Positions 43,023-51,715 of a DNA stretch of 64,000 nt are shown piece after piece (positions within the stretch are counted from its first letter, which is position 1; the number at the start of each line of letters is the position of its first letter). The DNA comes from an uncultured Christensenella sp. (GTDB taxonomy: Bacteria; Bacillota; Clostridia; Christensenellales; UBA1242), in NCBI GenBank assembly GCA_910584295.1, contig CAJTYR010000001.1:1-64000 (forward strand). Reading direction: 5' to 3'. The translations under genes were made by a program, and so were the position numbers. The notes beneath the pieces were generated by a model that was not told where the DNA came from, did not search any database, and saw only the letters and a list, made by a program, of their open reading frames with translations.

Positions 43023-44318
43023 ATGAATTATACACCAAAACAAATCGTAAACGAACTTGACAAATATATTGTTGGACAAGTTAAGGCAAAAAGGGCGGTT
43101 GCAATTGCACTTCGAAATAGATATAGAAGAAGCACTTTGCCAGTTGAAGTAAGAGATGAAATTACTCCAAAAAATATTGTTATGAGCGGTCCAACCGGTG
43201 TCGGAAAGACAGAGATTGCAAGAAGACTTGCAAAACTTGTTGGGGCGCCATTTGTCAAAGTTGAAGCAACAAAATACACTGAAGTTGGTTATGTTGGACG
43301 TGATGTGGAAAGCATGGTCAGAGACCTTGTTGAAGTGTCAGTGAGAATGGTTAAGGATCAAAAAAAGAAAGCTGTTGAAGATAAGATTATGCCAATTGTC
43401 GAAGAAAAGCTTGTTGATGCTCTCATTCAAAACAGAAGGGTGACAGAAGTTGAGGTTTCAAAAGAAAAAGTGCTTGAAGAGCTTCGCTTAAGAAAGTGTG
43501 AAGAAGAGACAATTGAAGTTGTTGTGCTTGAAAATCCAAAACCTATGATGGCGATTGGTGGTGGAGAAATCAATCTTGGCTCAATGTTTGAAGGACTTGC
43601 GCCTCAAAGACACAAAAAGAAAAAGATGTCTGTTAAACATGCCAGAGAAGCACTTTTACAGGAAGAATCAGATAAAGTTATTGATATGGACAATGTCAAT
43701 GATGAGGCGATTTCTCTTGCTGAAGAGCAAGGTATAATTTTCATTGATGAAATTGATAAAATTATTGGCAAAAGTCAAGCTACAAACAGCGCTGATGTTT
43801 CAAGAGAGGGTGTTCAAAGGGACATTTTGCCAATTGTTGAAGGAAGTACAGTTTCAACCAAATATGGAAATGTTAAGACTGATTTCATGCTTTTTATTGC
43901 TGCTGGGGCATTTCATGTGGCAAAAATGGAAGATATGATTCCTGAACTACAAGGAAGGTTTCCAATCAGAGTTCAACTTGAAAGTTTAACTAAAAATGAT
44001 TTCAAGAAAATTTTAAGTACACCGAAAAATGCGGTAACTGTTCAATATTCAAATCTTTTGAAAGTTGACAACATAAATCTTGTTTTTAAAGATGATGCTC
44101 TTGACGAGATTGCAGAAATGGCAGAAAGAGAGAATGAAACAAGTGAAGACTTGGGGGCAAGAAGATTGCACACAATCATGGAAGCCCTTTTGGAAGACGT
44201 TTCATTCAATGCAACTGGAGAACATCCAATGCTTGATGTGATCATTGATAAAAAATATGTTAACAATGTGTTTAAAGACAGACAAAAACAATATGATTTG
44301 AAAAAATATGTCTTGTAA
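43023..44318 (+). CDS. hslU: HslU/ClpY ATPase subunit
   Basis: A 431-residue AAA+ unfoldase. Walker A GPTGVGKTEIARRLA is near residue 58, the GYVGRDVE pore motif near 90, the intermediate domain at about 105-235 and Walker B IIFIDEIDKIIG near 240. The AGGAGG-rich leader gives efficient initiation. In Bacillus, trmFO and codV lie between topA and hslV and codY follows; none of these is present here. Confidence 0.96.
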   Translation: MNYTPKQIVNELDKYIVGQVKAKRAVAIALRNRYRRSTLPVEVRDEITPKNIVMSGPTGVGKTEIARRLAKLVGAPFVKVEATKYTEVGYVGRDVESMVRDLVEVSVRMVKDQKKKAVEDKIMPIVEEKLVDALIQNRRVTEVEVSKEKVLEELRLRKCEEETIEVVVLENPKPMMAIGGGEINLGSMFEGLAPQRHKKKKMSVKHAREALLQEESDKVIDMDNVNDEAISLAEEQGIIFIDEIDKIIGKSQATNSADVSREGVQRDILPIVEGSTVSTKYGNVKTDFMLFIAAGAFHVAKMEDMIPELQGRFPIRVQLESLTKNDFKKILSTPKNAVTVQYSNLLKVDNINLVFKDDALDEIAEMAERENETSEDLGARRLHTIMEALLEDVSFNATGEHPMLDVIIDKKYVNNVFKDRQKQYDLKKYVL

Positions 44319-44370
44319 TATATTGTGTATTATTCAATAAATATTTTGAATAATACCACCATATATTGAA
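44318..44370. repeat. Dispersed palindromic element, long copy
   Basis: GTATTATTCAA (44327-44337) and TTGAATAATAC (44346-44356) are perfect 11-bp arms around an 8-base loop, flanked by AATATATTGT on the left and ACCATATATTG on the right. It fills most of the 67-bp gap between hslU and tcdA. Confidence 0.65.
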
Positions 44371-44385
44371 ATAGAAGGAAGAAAC

Positions 44386-45069
44386 ATGTGGAACGATAGA
44401 ACAAAACTTTTGCTTGGAGAGGAAGGGCTTTCTAAACTTAAGAGCGCGTCAGTTGCTGTGATTGGTATTGGCGGAGTTGGTGGTTGGGCTTGCGAATTTT
44501 TGGTTAGAGCAGGACTTGGAAAATTGACAATTGTTGATTTTGATAAGATAGATGAGACAAATATCAATCGTCAAATTGTTGCAAATGTTGAAACAGTTGG
44601 GAGAAATAAAGTCGATGTTATGGCTGAAAATATATCCAAAATCAATTCAAACTGCATAGTATCGAAAGTAAATGAAAAAATTTGCAAAGAAAACGTTGAA
44701 AAAATTTTAACTATGCATAAATTTGATTATGTCATTGATGCGATTGACAATGTTACTGATAAGATTGAACTTATATGTTTTTGCAAGAGTTATGGACTAA
44801 ATATTATTTCAGCTATGGGTGCTGGCAATAGAATTGGAATTCCAAATTTTAAGGTTATGGATATTTATAAAACCTCAAATGATGGACTTGCACGAGTTTT
44901 GAGAAAAAAACTGCGTGAAAATGGTGTTACTAAGCTTGATGTTGTCATTAGTGATGCTGTTGGCTTAAAAATTGACAAAAGAGAGCAGTCAGTTGGCAGC
45001 ATATCTTATTATCCGGCTATGTGTGGAGCTGTTTTAAGTGCTTATGTTATTGAAAAATTAACAAAATAA
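44386..45069 (+). CDS. tcdA: tRNA threonylcarbamoyladenosine dehydratase
   Basis: A 227-residue E1-like ATPase that cyclises t6A37 of tRNA. The nucleotide-binding GIGGVGGWACEFLVRAG is near residue 30, DETNINRQ near 62 and YVIDAIDNV near 115; length and order match TcdA rather than ThiF/MoeB. Its neighbours downstream are thioredoxin and Fe-S genes, and in many bacteria TcdA needs a sulfur-transfer partner, so this context makes sense. Confidence 0.88.
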   Translation: MWNDRTKLLLGEEGLSKLKSASVAVIGIGGVGGWACEFLVRAGLGKLTIVDFDKIDETNINRQIVANVETVGRNKVDVMAENISKINSNCIVSKVNEKICKENVEKILTMHKFDYVIDAIDNVTDKIELICFCKSYGLNIISAMGAGNRIGIPNFKVMDIYKTSNDGLARVLRKKLRENGVTKLDVVISDAVGLKIDKREQSVGSISYYPAMCGAVLSAYVIEKLTK

Positions 45070-45081
45070 AGGAGATTTGTT

Positions 45082-45396
45082 ATGGAAATTATTTCAGAAA
45101 AAAATTTTGAAGAGAAAGTTGGAAAAGGAGTTGTTTTAGTAGACTTTTTTGCAAATTGGTGTGGACCTTGTCGTATGATGGGTCCAATTCTTGAGGAAGT
45201 TAAAGAAGAGCTTGGAGATAAAGTTGAAATTTTTAAGGTTGATGTTGACGAAGATAATAAACTTGCAAGAAAGTATGCAGTTATGAGCATCCCTTCGATG
45301 TTTATTTTTGTCGATGGGCAAGAACAAGAAAAACACATTGGACTTTGGGCAAAAAAAGATGTTGTTGATACATTAAATAAATATATTAAAAAATAA
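45082..45396 (+). CDS. Thioredoxin
   Basis: A 104-residue thioredoxin with the WCGPC active site near residue 31 and the cis-proline in SIPSMF near 74. It reduces disulfides in the cytoplasm. It follows tcdA by 12 bp with AAGGAG before the ATG. Confidence 0.93.
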   Translation: MEIISEKNFEEKVGKGVVLVDFFANWCGPCRMMGPILEEVKEELGDKVEIFKVDVDEDNKLARKYAVMSIPSMFIFVDGQEQEKHIGLWAKKDVVDTLNKYIKK

Positions 45397-45457
45397 TTTG
45401 CTATTGACAGACATTCTTTTTGGTGATAAAATTGAAGAGATTTTAAAGGGGATAAAG

Positions 45458-46633
45458 ATGGAAAGAAAAATATATCTTGACAATGCATCAACTACTTATG
45501 TTTCAAGTGAAGTTATGAATGAAATGATGCCTTGCTTTACTTCTATCTTCGGAAATGCCGGTTCAGTGCATAGTTTTGGACGAGATGCTATGGCTCTTGT
45601 TGATCATGCGAGAGATAGGGTTAAAGATGCAATCCATGCTCGAAAAGCAAATGAAATCTACTTCACAAGCGGTGGAACTGAAGCCGACAACTGGGCTATT
45701 CTTGGGGTTGCTCATGCACATGCAAGCAAAGGAAAACATGTCATCACAAGCCAAATTGAACATCATGCAGTTTTAAATGCATGTAAGCAACTTGAAAAAG
45801 AAGGCTATGAAGTAACTTATTTGCCAGTTGATGAAACTGGTTTGGTTGATTTGGCAGAACTTTTGCATGCTATCAAAAAAGATACAATTCTAATTTCTAT
45901 CATGGCTGTAAACAATGAAGTTGGAACAATTCAAAATGTTAAGGCGATTGCAAAGATTGCACATGACTATAACATATTGTTCCATACGGACGCAGTTCAA
46001 GCTATTGGAATTATGAAAATTGATGTTCAAGACATGGAAATTGATCTCATGTCAATTTCTTCACATAAAATTCATGGACCAAAGGGTGTTGGTGCTTTAT
46101 ACATAAAAGATGGTGTTATGATTGAGCCAATTATGTTTGGTGGAGAAAATCAAGAAAGGGGAAAACGTGCAGGAACTGAAAATGTTCCAGCTGTTGTCGG
46201 ATTTGGTAAGGCAATCGAGCTTTCTGTGAAAAATAATATTATCACAAATAAGAGATTAAAAATGATAAGAGAATATTTCTTGGAAAAACTTAGCGAGAAA
46301 GTTGATAATTTTCAAGTAAATGGACATCCTCATCAAAAATCAAATGCTATTTTAAATATTTCCTTTACGGGAGTTGAGGGGGAATCACTTTTGATGCTTC
46401 TTGATTTGGCTGGAATATGTGTTTCAACAGCTTCTGCTTGCACTTCAAAGTCACTTTTGCCATCTCATGTGCTTAAAGCAATGAATGTTCCAGATGAAAT
46501 TGCACAAAGTTCAATAAGGATTTCTTTTGGAATCAATATTTCGAAATCAGATGTTGATTTTGTTGTGTCTGAAATTCAAAAAGCAGTTTCAAAACTTCGT
46601 GCGATATCTCCAATTAAAACAAGGAGGTCTTGA
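45458..46633 (+). CDS. iscS: Cysteine desulfurase IscS-like
   Basis: A 391-residue PLP enzyme. The PLP lysine is in SISSHKIHGPKGVGALY near residue 202 and the active Cys lies in VSTASACTSKSLLPSHV near residue 325, in the longer loop typical of the IscS/NifS group. AAAGGGG supports the start at 45458, not the upstream end of the frame. It is followed after two bases by the scaffold gene, so the pair probably builds Fe-S clusters, while the desulfurase at 20254 serves ThiI. Confidence 0.92.
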   Translation: MERKIYLDNASTTYVSSEVMNEMMPCFTSIFGNAGSVHSFGRDAMALVDHARDRVKDAIHARKANEIYFTSGGTEADNWAILGVAHAHASKGKHVITSQIEHHAVLNACKQLEKEGYEVTYLPVDETGLVDLAELLHAIKKDTILISIMAVNNEVGTIQNVKAIAKIAHDYNILFHTDAVQAIGIMKIDVQDMEIDLMSISSHKIHGPKGVGALYIKDGVMIEPIMFGGENQERGKRAGTENVPAVVGFGKAIELSVKNNIITNKRLKMIREYFLEKLSEKVDNFQVNGHPHQKSNAILNISFTGVEGESLLMLLDLAGICVSTASACTSKSLLPSHVLKAMNVPDEIAQSSIRISFGINISKSDVDFVVSEIQKAVSKLRAISPIKTRRS

Positions 46634-46635
46634 TT

Positions 46636-47055
46636 ATGATGTATAGTAAAACTGTTTTAGATAGGTTTCAACATCCAAGAAACGCTGGAGCTGTATCTGG
46701 TGCAAATGCGATTAGTGAAGTTGGAAATGCGTCATGTGGTGATATAATCAAATTAACTTTAAAGGTGTCAGAAAGTGGCGTGATTGAAAACGCAAAATTC
46801 AAAACCTTTGGCTGTTCTGCATCAATTGCTTCTTCTGATGTTGCTTGTGATCTTTTAAAAGGAAAACAAATTGATGAAGCTTTGAAGATTTCCAGTTCTG
46901 AAATATTGAAGATTCTTGGAGATTTGCCTTCTCATAAATTGCACAGTGTGCTGTTGGCTGAAGAAGCAATCAGAAATGCTGTTGAAGATTTCTATAAAAG
47001 AAAAGAAAAAGCGACAAGAGCCGCAATAAGAAAATCGAAAAAAACTTCAAATTAA
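46636..47055 (+). CDS. iscU: IscU/NifU-type Fe-S scaffold, lacking third cysteine
   Basis: A 139-residue scaffold. MYSKTVLDRFQHPRNAG, the first ligand in NASCGD (near residue 36) and the second in FGCSASIASS (near 62) are standard. The third ligand, normally Cys after KLH or KIH, is absent: the sequence reads SHKLHSVLLAEEA with Ser in its place. AGGAGG lies eight bases before the ATG. The C-terminus ends with a basic Lys-rich tail. Function as a scaffold is probable from its position next to iscS, but the cluster ligation must differ. Confidence 0.85.
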   Translation: MMYSKTVLDRFQHPRNAGAVSGANAISEVGNASCGDIIKLTLKVSESGVIENAKFKTFGCSASIASSDVACDLLKGKQIDEALKISSSEILKILGDLPSHKLHSVLLAEEAIRNAVEDFYKRKEKATRAAIRKSKKTSN

Positions 47056-47065
47056 AATAAAAAAG

Positions 47066-47092
47066 AAGACTTTCATTAAAAGTCTTTTTTAT
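47066..47092 (+). terminator. Terminator of the iscSU unit
   Basis: AAGACTTT and AAAGTCTT form a stem followed by TTTTTA. Confidence 0.8.
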
Positions 47093-47113
47093 TGCATAAT
47101 ACCATATATTGAA
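47092..47113. repeat. Dispersed element, half copy
   Basis: TTGCATAATACCATATATTG joins the two half-site motifs seen in the other copies with no second arm. It follows the iscSU terminator directly. Confidence 0.6.
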
Positions 47114-47148
47114 AGAATTATTCAAGGCGCCCTACAAAATATAGCATT

Positions 47149-47180
47149 TCTATTCGTAAAACCTGTGTTTTGCGAATAGA
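47149..47180. repeat. Isolated 14-bp inverted repeat
   Basis: TCTATTCGTAAAAC and GTTTTGCGAATAGA flank a four-base loop, with one G-U-type mismatch. No T tract follows on either strand, so it is not a normal terminator. It lies at the edge of the accessory gene pair. Confidence 0.5.
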
Positions 47181-47246
47181 TTTAGGTGTCGTACGAAATA
47201 AAATTTTAACACCCCACCCATATATTTTTGGATATAATTTATGATT

Positions 47247-47825
47247 TTAGCAATCCCCATCATTTATCAGAACATATTTTCCATTAAAGAAACCCCCTTC
47301 TTTTTCATAGACTTTGTGAAAAAGTTGAAAAATTTCGTCTTTTGTCAAGTTTAAAAGTTTTGCGAGATTCCATGCACCCTCATCAATTAAAAATATTACT
47401 TCTGAAAACGGATTAGTATTGTTTTTTATAGAAGATTTAAGCATTTGGACAGCCTTTGTTTCTTTTGACTTAATATCTGAATAACTTAAGGCATTTTTTA
47501 CTTCTATTACTGTCACCGAATCTATGTCATAAAAGTCACATAAATCTTTGCTTAACTGCAAAAAGTCAACAACCAACCTTGCTCCTAATTTTTGTTGAAT
47601 TTGCTTTTCAGTATATTTTGAAAAATCTGGCATTGTTTTATTTTGTTTTCTGTAATAACCTATCCGTGCATTTTTGTTGAACACTGCGTCAATTTTATCA
47701 ATTTTTTGTTCTAATTTTGCAATTAACTCTTTTTCAAGTTCCTTTTTTGTTGGTGTTTTTACTTCATACTTTCCAACACATTTTTCCGCATTCTTTTCTC
47801 GCCAAAAATATCTCATTATATTCAT
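47247..47825 (-). CDS. Unrecognised accessory protein
   Basis: A 192-residue protein with a charged helical N-terminal half (KKELEKELIAKLEQKIDKID) and an alpha/beta C-terminal half. I recognise no family. It follows a Sel1-repeat gene by six bases, so the two are co-transcribed. The alternative ATG three codons in has similar support; GGAAA is the only ribosome-binding-like sequence. Confidence 0.55.
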   Translation of the reverse strand: MNIMRYFWREKNAEKCVGKYEVKTPTKKELEKELIAKLEQKIDKIDAVFNKNARIGYYRKQNKTMPDFSKYTEKQIQQKLGARLVVDFLQLSKDLCDFYDIDSVTVIEVKNALSYSDIKSKETKAVQMLKSSIKNNTNPFSEVIFLIDEGAWNLAKLLNLTKDEIFQLFHKVYEKEGGFFNGKYVLINDGDC

Positions 47826-47831
47826 TTTCCA

Positions 47832-48386
47832 TTATAAATCTTTTAAGGTTTGTTGCGCCCTTTTATTGTTCATTTCACTTGCTTTTGATAGGTATTTTTT
47901 TGCTAAACTAATGTCTTTTTTGACACCACGTCCTTCTAAATAAAATTTGCCCATATCATAGCATGCCCCTGAATGACCAAGCTCTGCGCTCTTTTCAATA
48001 AATTGTATTGCTTTTGAAAAATCTTTTTTTATTCCGCCTAAACCATAGTTGTGATATGCTCCCAATATGAAATTCGCATACATATCTGTTTTTGCTAATT
48101 CTATAAGTTTTGGATACGCAGTTGCAAATAGTTTATTTGCAAAATCATTATCTTTTTCAACAATCTCTTCTGATTCACTTTCTCCATCATCAAAGAAAAA
48201 CATTGCATAACCATATTGAGAACGAGGATCATTAAGTTTTTCAAAACCATATTTATACCATTCAAATGCTTTGGTATAGTTTAATTTGGCGCCATTTTCT
48301 TGGCTGTAAAAACATCTGCCAAGCAAATATGCTGATAATCCGTCGCCTGATAAGGCTTCTTTTTTTAAATCATTGAGATTGTGCAA
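47832..48386 (-). CDS. Sel1-repeat protein
   Basis: A 184-residue protein made of Sel1/TPR-like helical repeats: AYLLGRCFYSQENGAKLNYTKAFEW in parts, GAYHNYGLGGIKKDFSKAI and CYDMGKFYLEGRGVKKDISL. Such repeats form protein-binding solenoids. There is no signal peptide, so it should be cytoplasmic. The start is TTG after AAGGAG. Together with the unknown gene behind it, it sits between the iscSU terminator and tgt, and looks like an inserted accessory pair. Confidence 0.8.
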   Translation of the reverse strand: MHNLNDLKKEALSGDGLSAYLLGRCFYSQENGAKLNYTKAFEWYKYGFEKLNDPRSQYGYAMFFFDDGESESEEIVEKDNDFANKLFATAYPKLIELAKTDMYANFILGAYHNYGLGGIKKDFSKAIQFIEKSAELGHSGACYDMGKFYLEGRGVKKDISLAKKYLSKASEMNNKRAQQTLKDL

Positions 48387-48403
48387 TTGTTTTCTCCTTA
48401 TTT

Positions 48404-49522
48404 TTACGCTTTATAATTTTTTCTAAATTCTTCCAAAAATTCTGGGAAATAGTCTTCAAGTATCGCTTGTCGAGATTGTTCCGCGAGACGAATTAAAAAT
48501 CTCAAATTATGAATTGAGAGAAGTTCTGCTCCTAGCATTTCTCCAGCATTTATAAGATGTCTGATATAAGCCCTTGAGAAGTGCTTGCAAGCATAGCAAT
48601 CGCAATCTTCTTCAATCGGTCTGAAATCTTCCTTAAAGGATGAGTTTTTGATGACAAGTTTTCCATATTTTGAGAAAGCTGTTCCATTGCGAGCAATTCT
48701 TGTTGGAAGGACGCAATCCATCATATCTATTCCTCTTGCAAAGCCTTCAATCAAGCAATCAGGACTGCCAACGCCCATCAGATATCTTGGCATGTCATGA
48801 GGCAAAATTGGTTTTAAAAAATCAAGCATATCATACATAACGCTTTTTTCTTCACCAACTGAAAGTCCCCCTATTGCAATTCCACACCTGCAGTAAGGTT
48901 TGCAGTCTTCAACACATTTTGCACGTAAATCCTTATACATGTTTCCTTGAACAATTGGGAAGAGAATTTGATTTCCACCTTTATGAGATTTATAGCACTT
49001 ATCCAGCCAAATTTTTGTAAGTTCCCTTGCCTTTTCTGCTTCTGCATAAGTTGCCCCTGCTTCAGTGCATTGATCAAGAGCCATATTAATGTCACTGCCC
49101 AGTGAATGTTGAATTTCCATACAAAGTTCTGGGGTCATCAAAAATTTTTCACCGCTTAAGTGAGATTTAAATTCCACACCTTTCTCAGAAACTTTACGTA
49201 AATCTGAAAGTGAAAAAACTTGAAATCCACCACTGTCAGTGAGAATTGGTTTATCCCAATTCATCATCTTGTGAAGTCCTCCAGCACGCTCTACAAGATC
49301 ATGCCCTGGACGAAGAAAAAGATGATATGTGTTTGACAAAATTATTTGTGCATTCATATCATGAAGATCTTCTGGACGAAGCCCTTTAACAGTGCCCTGC
49401 GTGCCAACAGGCATGAATACTGGTGTTCTTATGTCCCCTCTTGGAGTGTGAAATACACCAGCTCTTGCACCAGTTTTTGGACATTCTTTTATTATTTCAT
49501 AACTAAAATATTTATCTTGCAT
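48404..49522 (-). CDS. tgt: tRNA-guanine transglycosylase
   Basis: A 372-residue enzyme that exchanges G34 of tRNA for preQ1 in queuosine synthesis. The catalytic Asp residues lie in TDSGGFQVFSL near residue 92 and GIDMMDCVLPTR near residue 265. The zinc site is CDCYACKHFSRAY with a later His. GAGGT before ATG at 49522 supports that start over the upstream one. It lies 22 bp after queA. Confidence 0.96.
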   Translation of the reverse strand: MQDKYFSYEIIKECPKTGARAGVFHTPRGDIRTPVFMPVGTQGTVKGLRPEDLHDMNAQIILSNTYHLFLRPGHDLVERAGGLHKMMNWDKPILTDSGGFQVFSLSDLRKVSEKGVEFKSHLSGEKFLMTPELCMEIQHSLGSDINMALDQCTEAGATYAEAEKARELTKIWLDKCYKSHKGGNQILFPIVQGNMYKDLRAKCVEDCKPYCRCGIAIGGLSVGEEKSVMYDMLDFLKPILPHDMPRYLMGVGSPDCLIEGFARGIDMMDCVLPTRIARNGTAFSKYGKLVIKNSSFKEDFRPIEEDCDCYACKHFSRAYIRHLINAGEMLGAELLSIHNLRFLIRLAEQSRQAILEDYFPEFLEEFRKNYKA

Positions 49523-49544
49523 AATACCTCTTATAAAAAGGGTT

Positions 49545-50591
49545 TTACCCCTCAATAAACATAGCGTCGCCGAAACTGAAAAATCGGTATTTTTCTTTTA
49601 CGGCTGTTCTATATAGATTTAAAGTTTTGTCTATATCCCCTACAAAAGCAGAAACAAGCATAATTAGTGTGCTTTCTGGCAAGTGAAAGTTGGTGATTAA
49701 TGCATCGACTATTTTAAATTTGTAAGGTGGATAAATAAAAATTTGGGTTTCTTTCTTTTGAGGGATAAGTTTCCCATTTTCATCAACTCCGCTTTCCAAA
49801 ACTCGTACTGAAGTTGTGCCAACAGCAACAATTCGTCTGCCTTCAGATTTTGCTTTGTTGATGTGCTGTGCAACCTCAGGAGTTATTTCAATGTACTCGC
49901 TATGCATCTCGTGATTTAGAATGTTGTCTTCTTTAACTGGTCTGAAAGTTCCTAAACCAACATGCAGAAGAACCTCCAGCACTTCAACACCTTTTGCTTT
50001 CAGTTTTTCCATAAGTTCACTTGTGAAATGAAGCCCAGCAGTTGGAGCTGCACTTGAGCCATCCACCTTTGCATAAACTGTTTGATATCTTGATTGATTT
50101 TTTAACTTTTCTTTGATATATGGTGGAAGTGGCATTGTGCCAATTTCCATTAAATGTTCTTCAAAACTCTTTGAGTCAGCATACTCAAATTTGACCTTGC
50201 AGGCTCCATAATCACCTTTTTCAATCACAACACATTTGATATTTTCATTAAAAACAATCTCTGTTCCTTTTTCAAGACGCTTTGCTGGTTTTGCAATAGT
50301 GTCCCAAGTTTTTAAATCAATTCTTTTTTGAAGCAGTATTTCAATTTTTGCACCAGTTTCACTTTTAAAACCATAAAGACGAGCTGGCAAAACTTTGCTG
50401 TTGTTGACGACAAGCACATCACCTTTATGAAGCTTGCCCAAGATGTCAAAAAAGTGTTTATGCTCAATTTTGCTTTTCCCTCTTTCAAAACAAAGCAGTC
50501 TTGAATGGTCGCGAGGCTCGATTGGTGTTTGAGCAATAAGTTCTTCTGGCAAATCATAGTGATAGGTTTTTCGAAGTATCTCTCTTTGCAT
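49545..50591 (-). CDS. queA: S-adenosylmethionine:tRNA ribosyltransferase-isomerase QueA
   Basis: A 348-residue enzyme that makes epoxyqueuosine from preQ1-tRNA. YDLPEELIAQTPIEPRDHSRLL at the N-terminus (in parts) and AAPTAGLHFTSELM near residue 180 are family signatures. It is transcribed with tgt and follows ruvB, an order known from many Firmicutes and Proteobacteria. Confidence 0.96.
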   Translation of the reverse strand: MQREILRKTYHYDLPEELIAQTPIEPRDHSRLLCFERGKSKIEHKHFFDILGKLHKGDVLVVNNSKVLPARLYGFKSETGAKIEILLQKRIDLKTWDTIAKPAKRLEKGTEIVFNENIKCVVIEKGDYGACKVKFEYADSKSFEEHLMEIGTMPLPPYIKEKLKNQSRYQTVYAKVDGSSAAPTAGLHFTSELMEKLKAKGVEVLEVLLHVGLGTFRPVKEDNILNHEMHSEYIEITPEVAQHINKAKSEGRRIVAVGTTSVRVLESGVDENGKLIPQKKETQIFIYPPYKFKIVDALITNFHLPESTLIMLVSAFVGDIDKTLNLYRTAVKEKYRFFSFGDAMFIEG

Positions 50592-50641
50592 ATTTATCCT
50601 TTTTTAAGTTAAATAAGATTAATGATTTTCAATAAAATGCA

Positions 50642-51646
50642 TTATTGATGATCTGGAAAATTGATTCCCAAGTGTTTATAGGCATTTTCAAGTGCCACAC
50701 GCCCCCTTGGAGTGCGTGCAATAAATCCAAGTTGAAGAAGATATGGCTCATAAACATCTTCGATTGTGCTTGCATCTTCACTTATTGTTGCTGAAAGTGT
50801 ATCCAGTCCGACTGGACCTCCACCAAATTTGTATATGATGCTTTCCAAAATCTTTCTGTCAATGAAATCAAGTCCCAAATCGTCAATTTCCATCTTTGCA
50901 AGGGCTTGGTCTGCAATATCTTTTGTGATTTTTCCTGTTCCCATAACCTCAGCATAGTCACGAACACGTTTGAGAAGTCTGTTCGCAATTCTCGGAGTAC
51001 CCCTTGAGCGTTTTGCAATGTCAAGACTTGCTTGTTCTTCAATTTGAATTTTTAAAATTTTTGCAGATCGTTTAACAATTTCTTGCAGTTCAGCATCTTC
51101 ATAGAGTTCCAATCTACAAATAACACCAAATCTATCTCTGAGAGGACTTGTAAGCATTCCTGCCCTTGTTGTTGCACCAATAAGAGTGAATGGTTGAATT
51201 TTGAGTCTCATGTTTTTTGCTGAAGGTCCTTTTCCAACGATGAAATCAAGTGCAAAATCCTCCATTGCAGGATATAAAATCTCTTCAACACTTTTATTTA
51301 GTCTGTGGATTTCATCAATGAAAAGCACATCATTTTTGCCTAGATTTGTCAAAATTGCAGCAAGGTCAGCTGCATGTTCGATTGCTGGACCAGATGTAAC
51401 CTTAAATTGTGATCCTAATTCATTTGCAATTATGTGAGAAAGAGTTGTTTTTCCAAGTCCTGGTGGTCCATAAAGAAGAACATGATCAAGAGAGTCTTTT
51501 CTTGATTTTGCTGCTTTGATATATATGTCTAAACTTTCCTTCACTTTCTTTTGACCAACATATTCATTGAGCGATGTTGGACGAAGAGAATTTTCAATCT
51601 CTGCATCAGTCCAGTTTTTTGTGCTTGTTATAAAACGATCTTCCAT
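50642..51646 (-). CDS. ruvB: Holliday junction branch-migration helicase RuvB
   Basis: A 334-residue AAA+ motor. Walker A GPPGLGKTTLSH is near residue 60, Walker B VLFIDEIHRL near 108, and GATTRAGMLTSPLRDRFG near 158 holds sensor 1 and the Arg finger region. The C-terminal winged helix ends with FIARTPRGR. It works with RuvA and RuvC, encoded upstream in the same direction. Confidence 0.97.
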   Translation of the reverse strand: MEDRFITSTKNWTDAEIENSLRPTSLNEYVGQKKVKESLDIYIKAAKSRKDSLDHVLLYGPPGLGKTTLSHIIANELGSQFKVTSGPAIEHAADLAAILTNLGKNDVLFIDEIHRLNKSVEEILYPAMEDFALDFIVGKGPSAKNMRLKIQPFTLIGATTRAGMLTSPLRDRFGVICRLELYEDAELQEIVKRSAKILKIQIEEQASLDIAKRSRGTPRIANRLLKRVRDYAEVMGTGKITKDIADQALAKMEIDDLGLDFIDRKILESIIYKFGGGPVGLDTLSATISEDASTIEDVYEPYLLQLGFIARTPRGRVALENAYKHLGINFPDHQ

Positions 51647-51663
51647 AAAATAATTTCCTTTAT

Positions 51664-51714
51664 ATTTTGTGTATTATGTCATATAAATTGTTGAATATCA
51701 CACCAAATATTGTG
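51664..51714. repeat. Dispersed palindromic element, degenerate copy
   Basis: ATTTTGTGTATTATG and CACACCAAATATTGTG form imperfect arms in the 69-bp gap between ruvA and ruvB, so the element lies inside an operon. Confidence 0.5.
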
Positions 51715-51715
51715 T

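Noticed and set aside
47149..47180. attC-type integron site
   Set aside because: The inverted repeat lacks the conserved R-box core and the bulged arrangement of attC, and no integrase is near.
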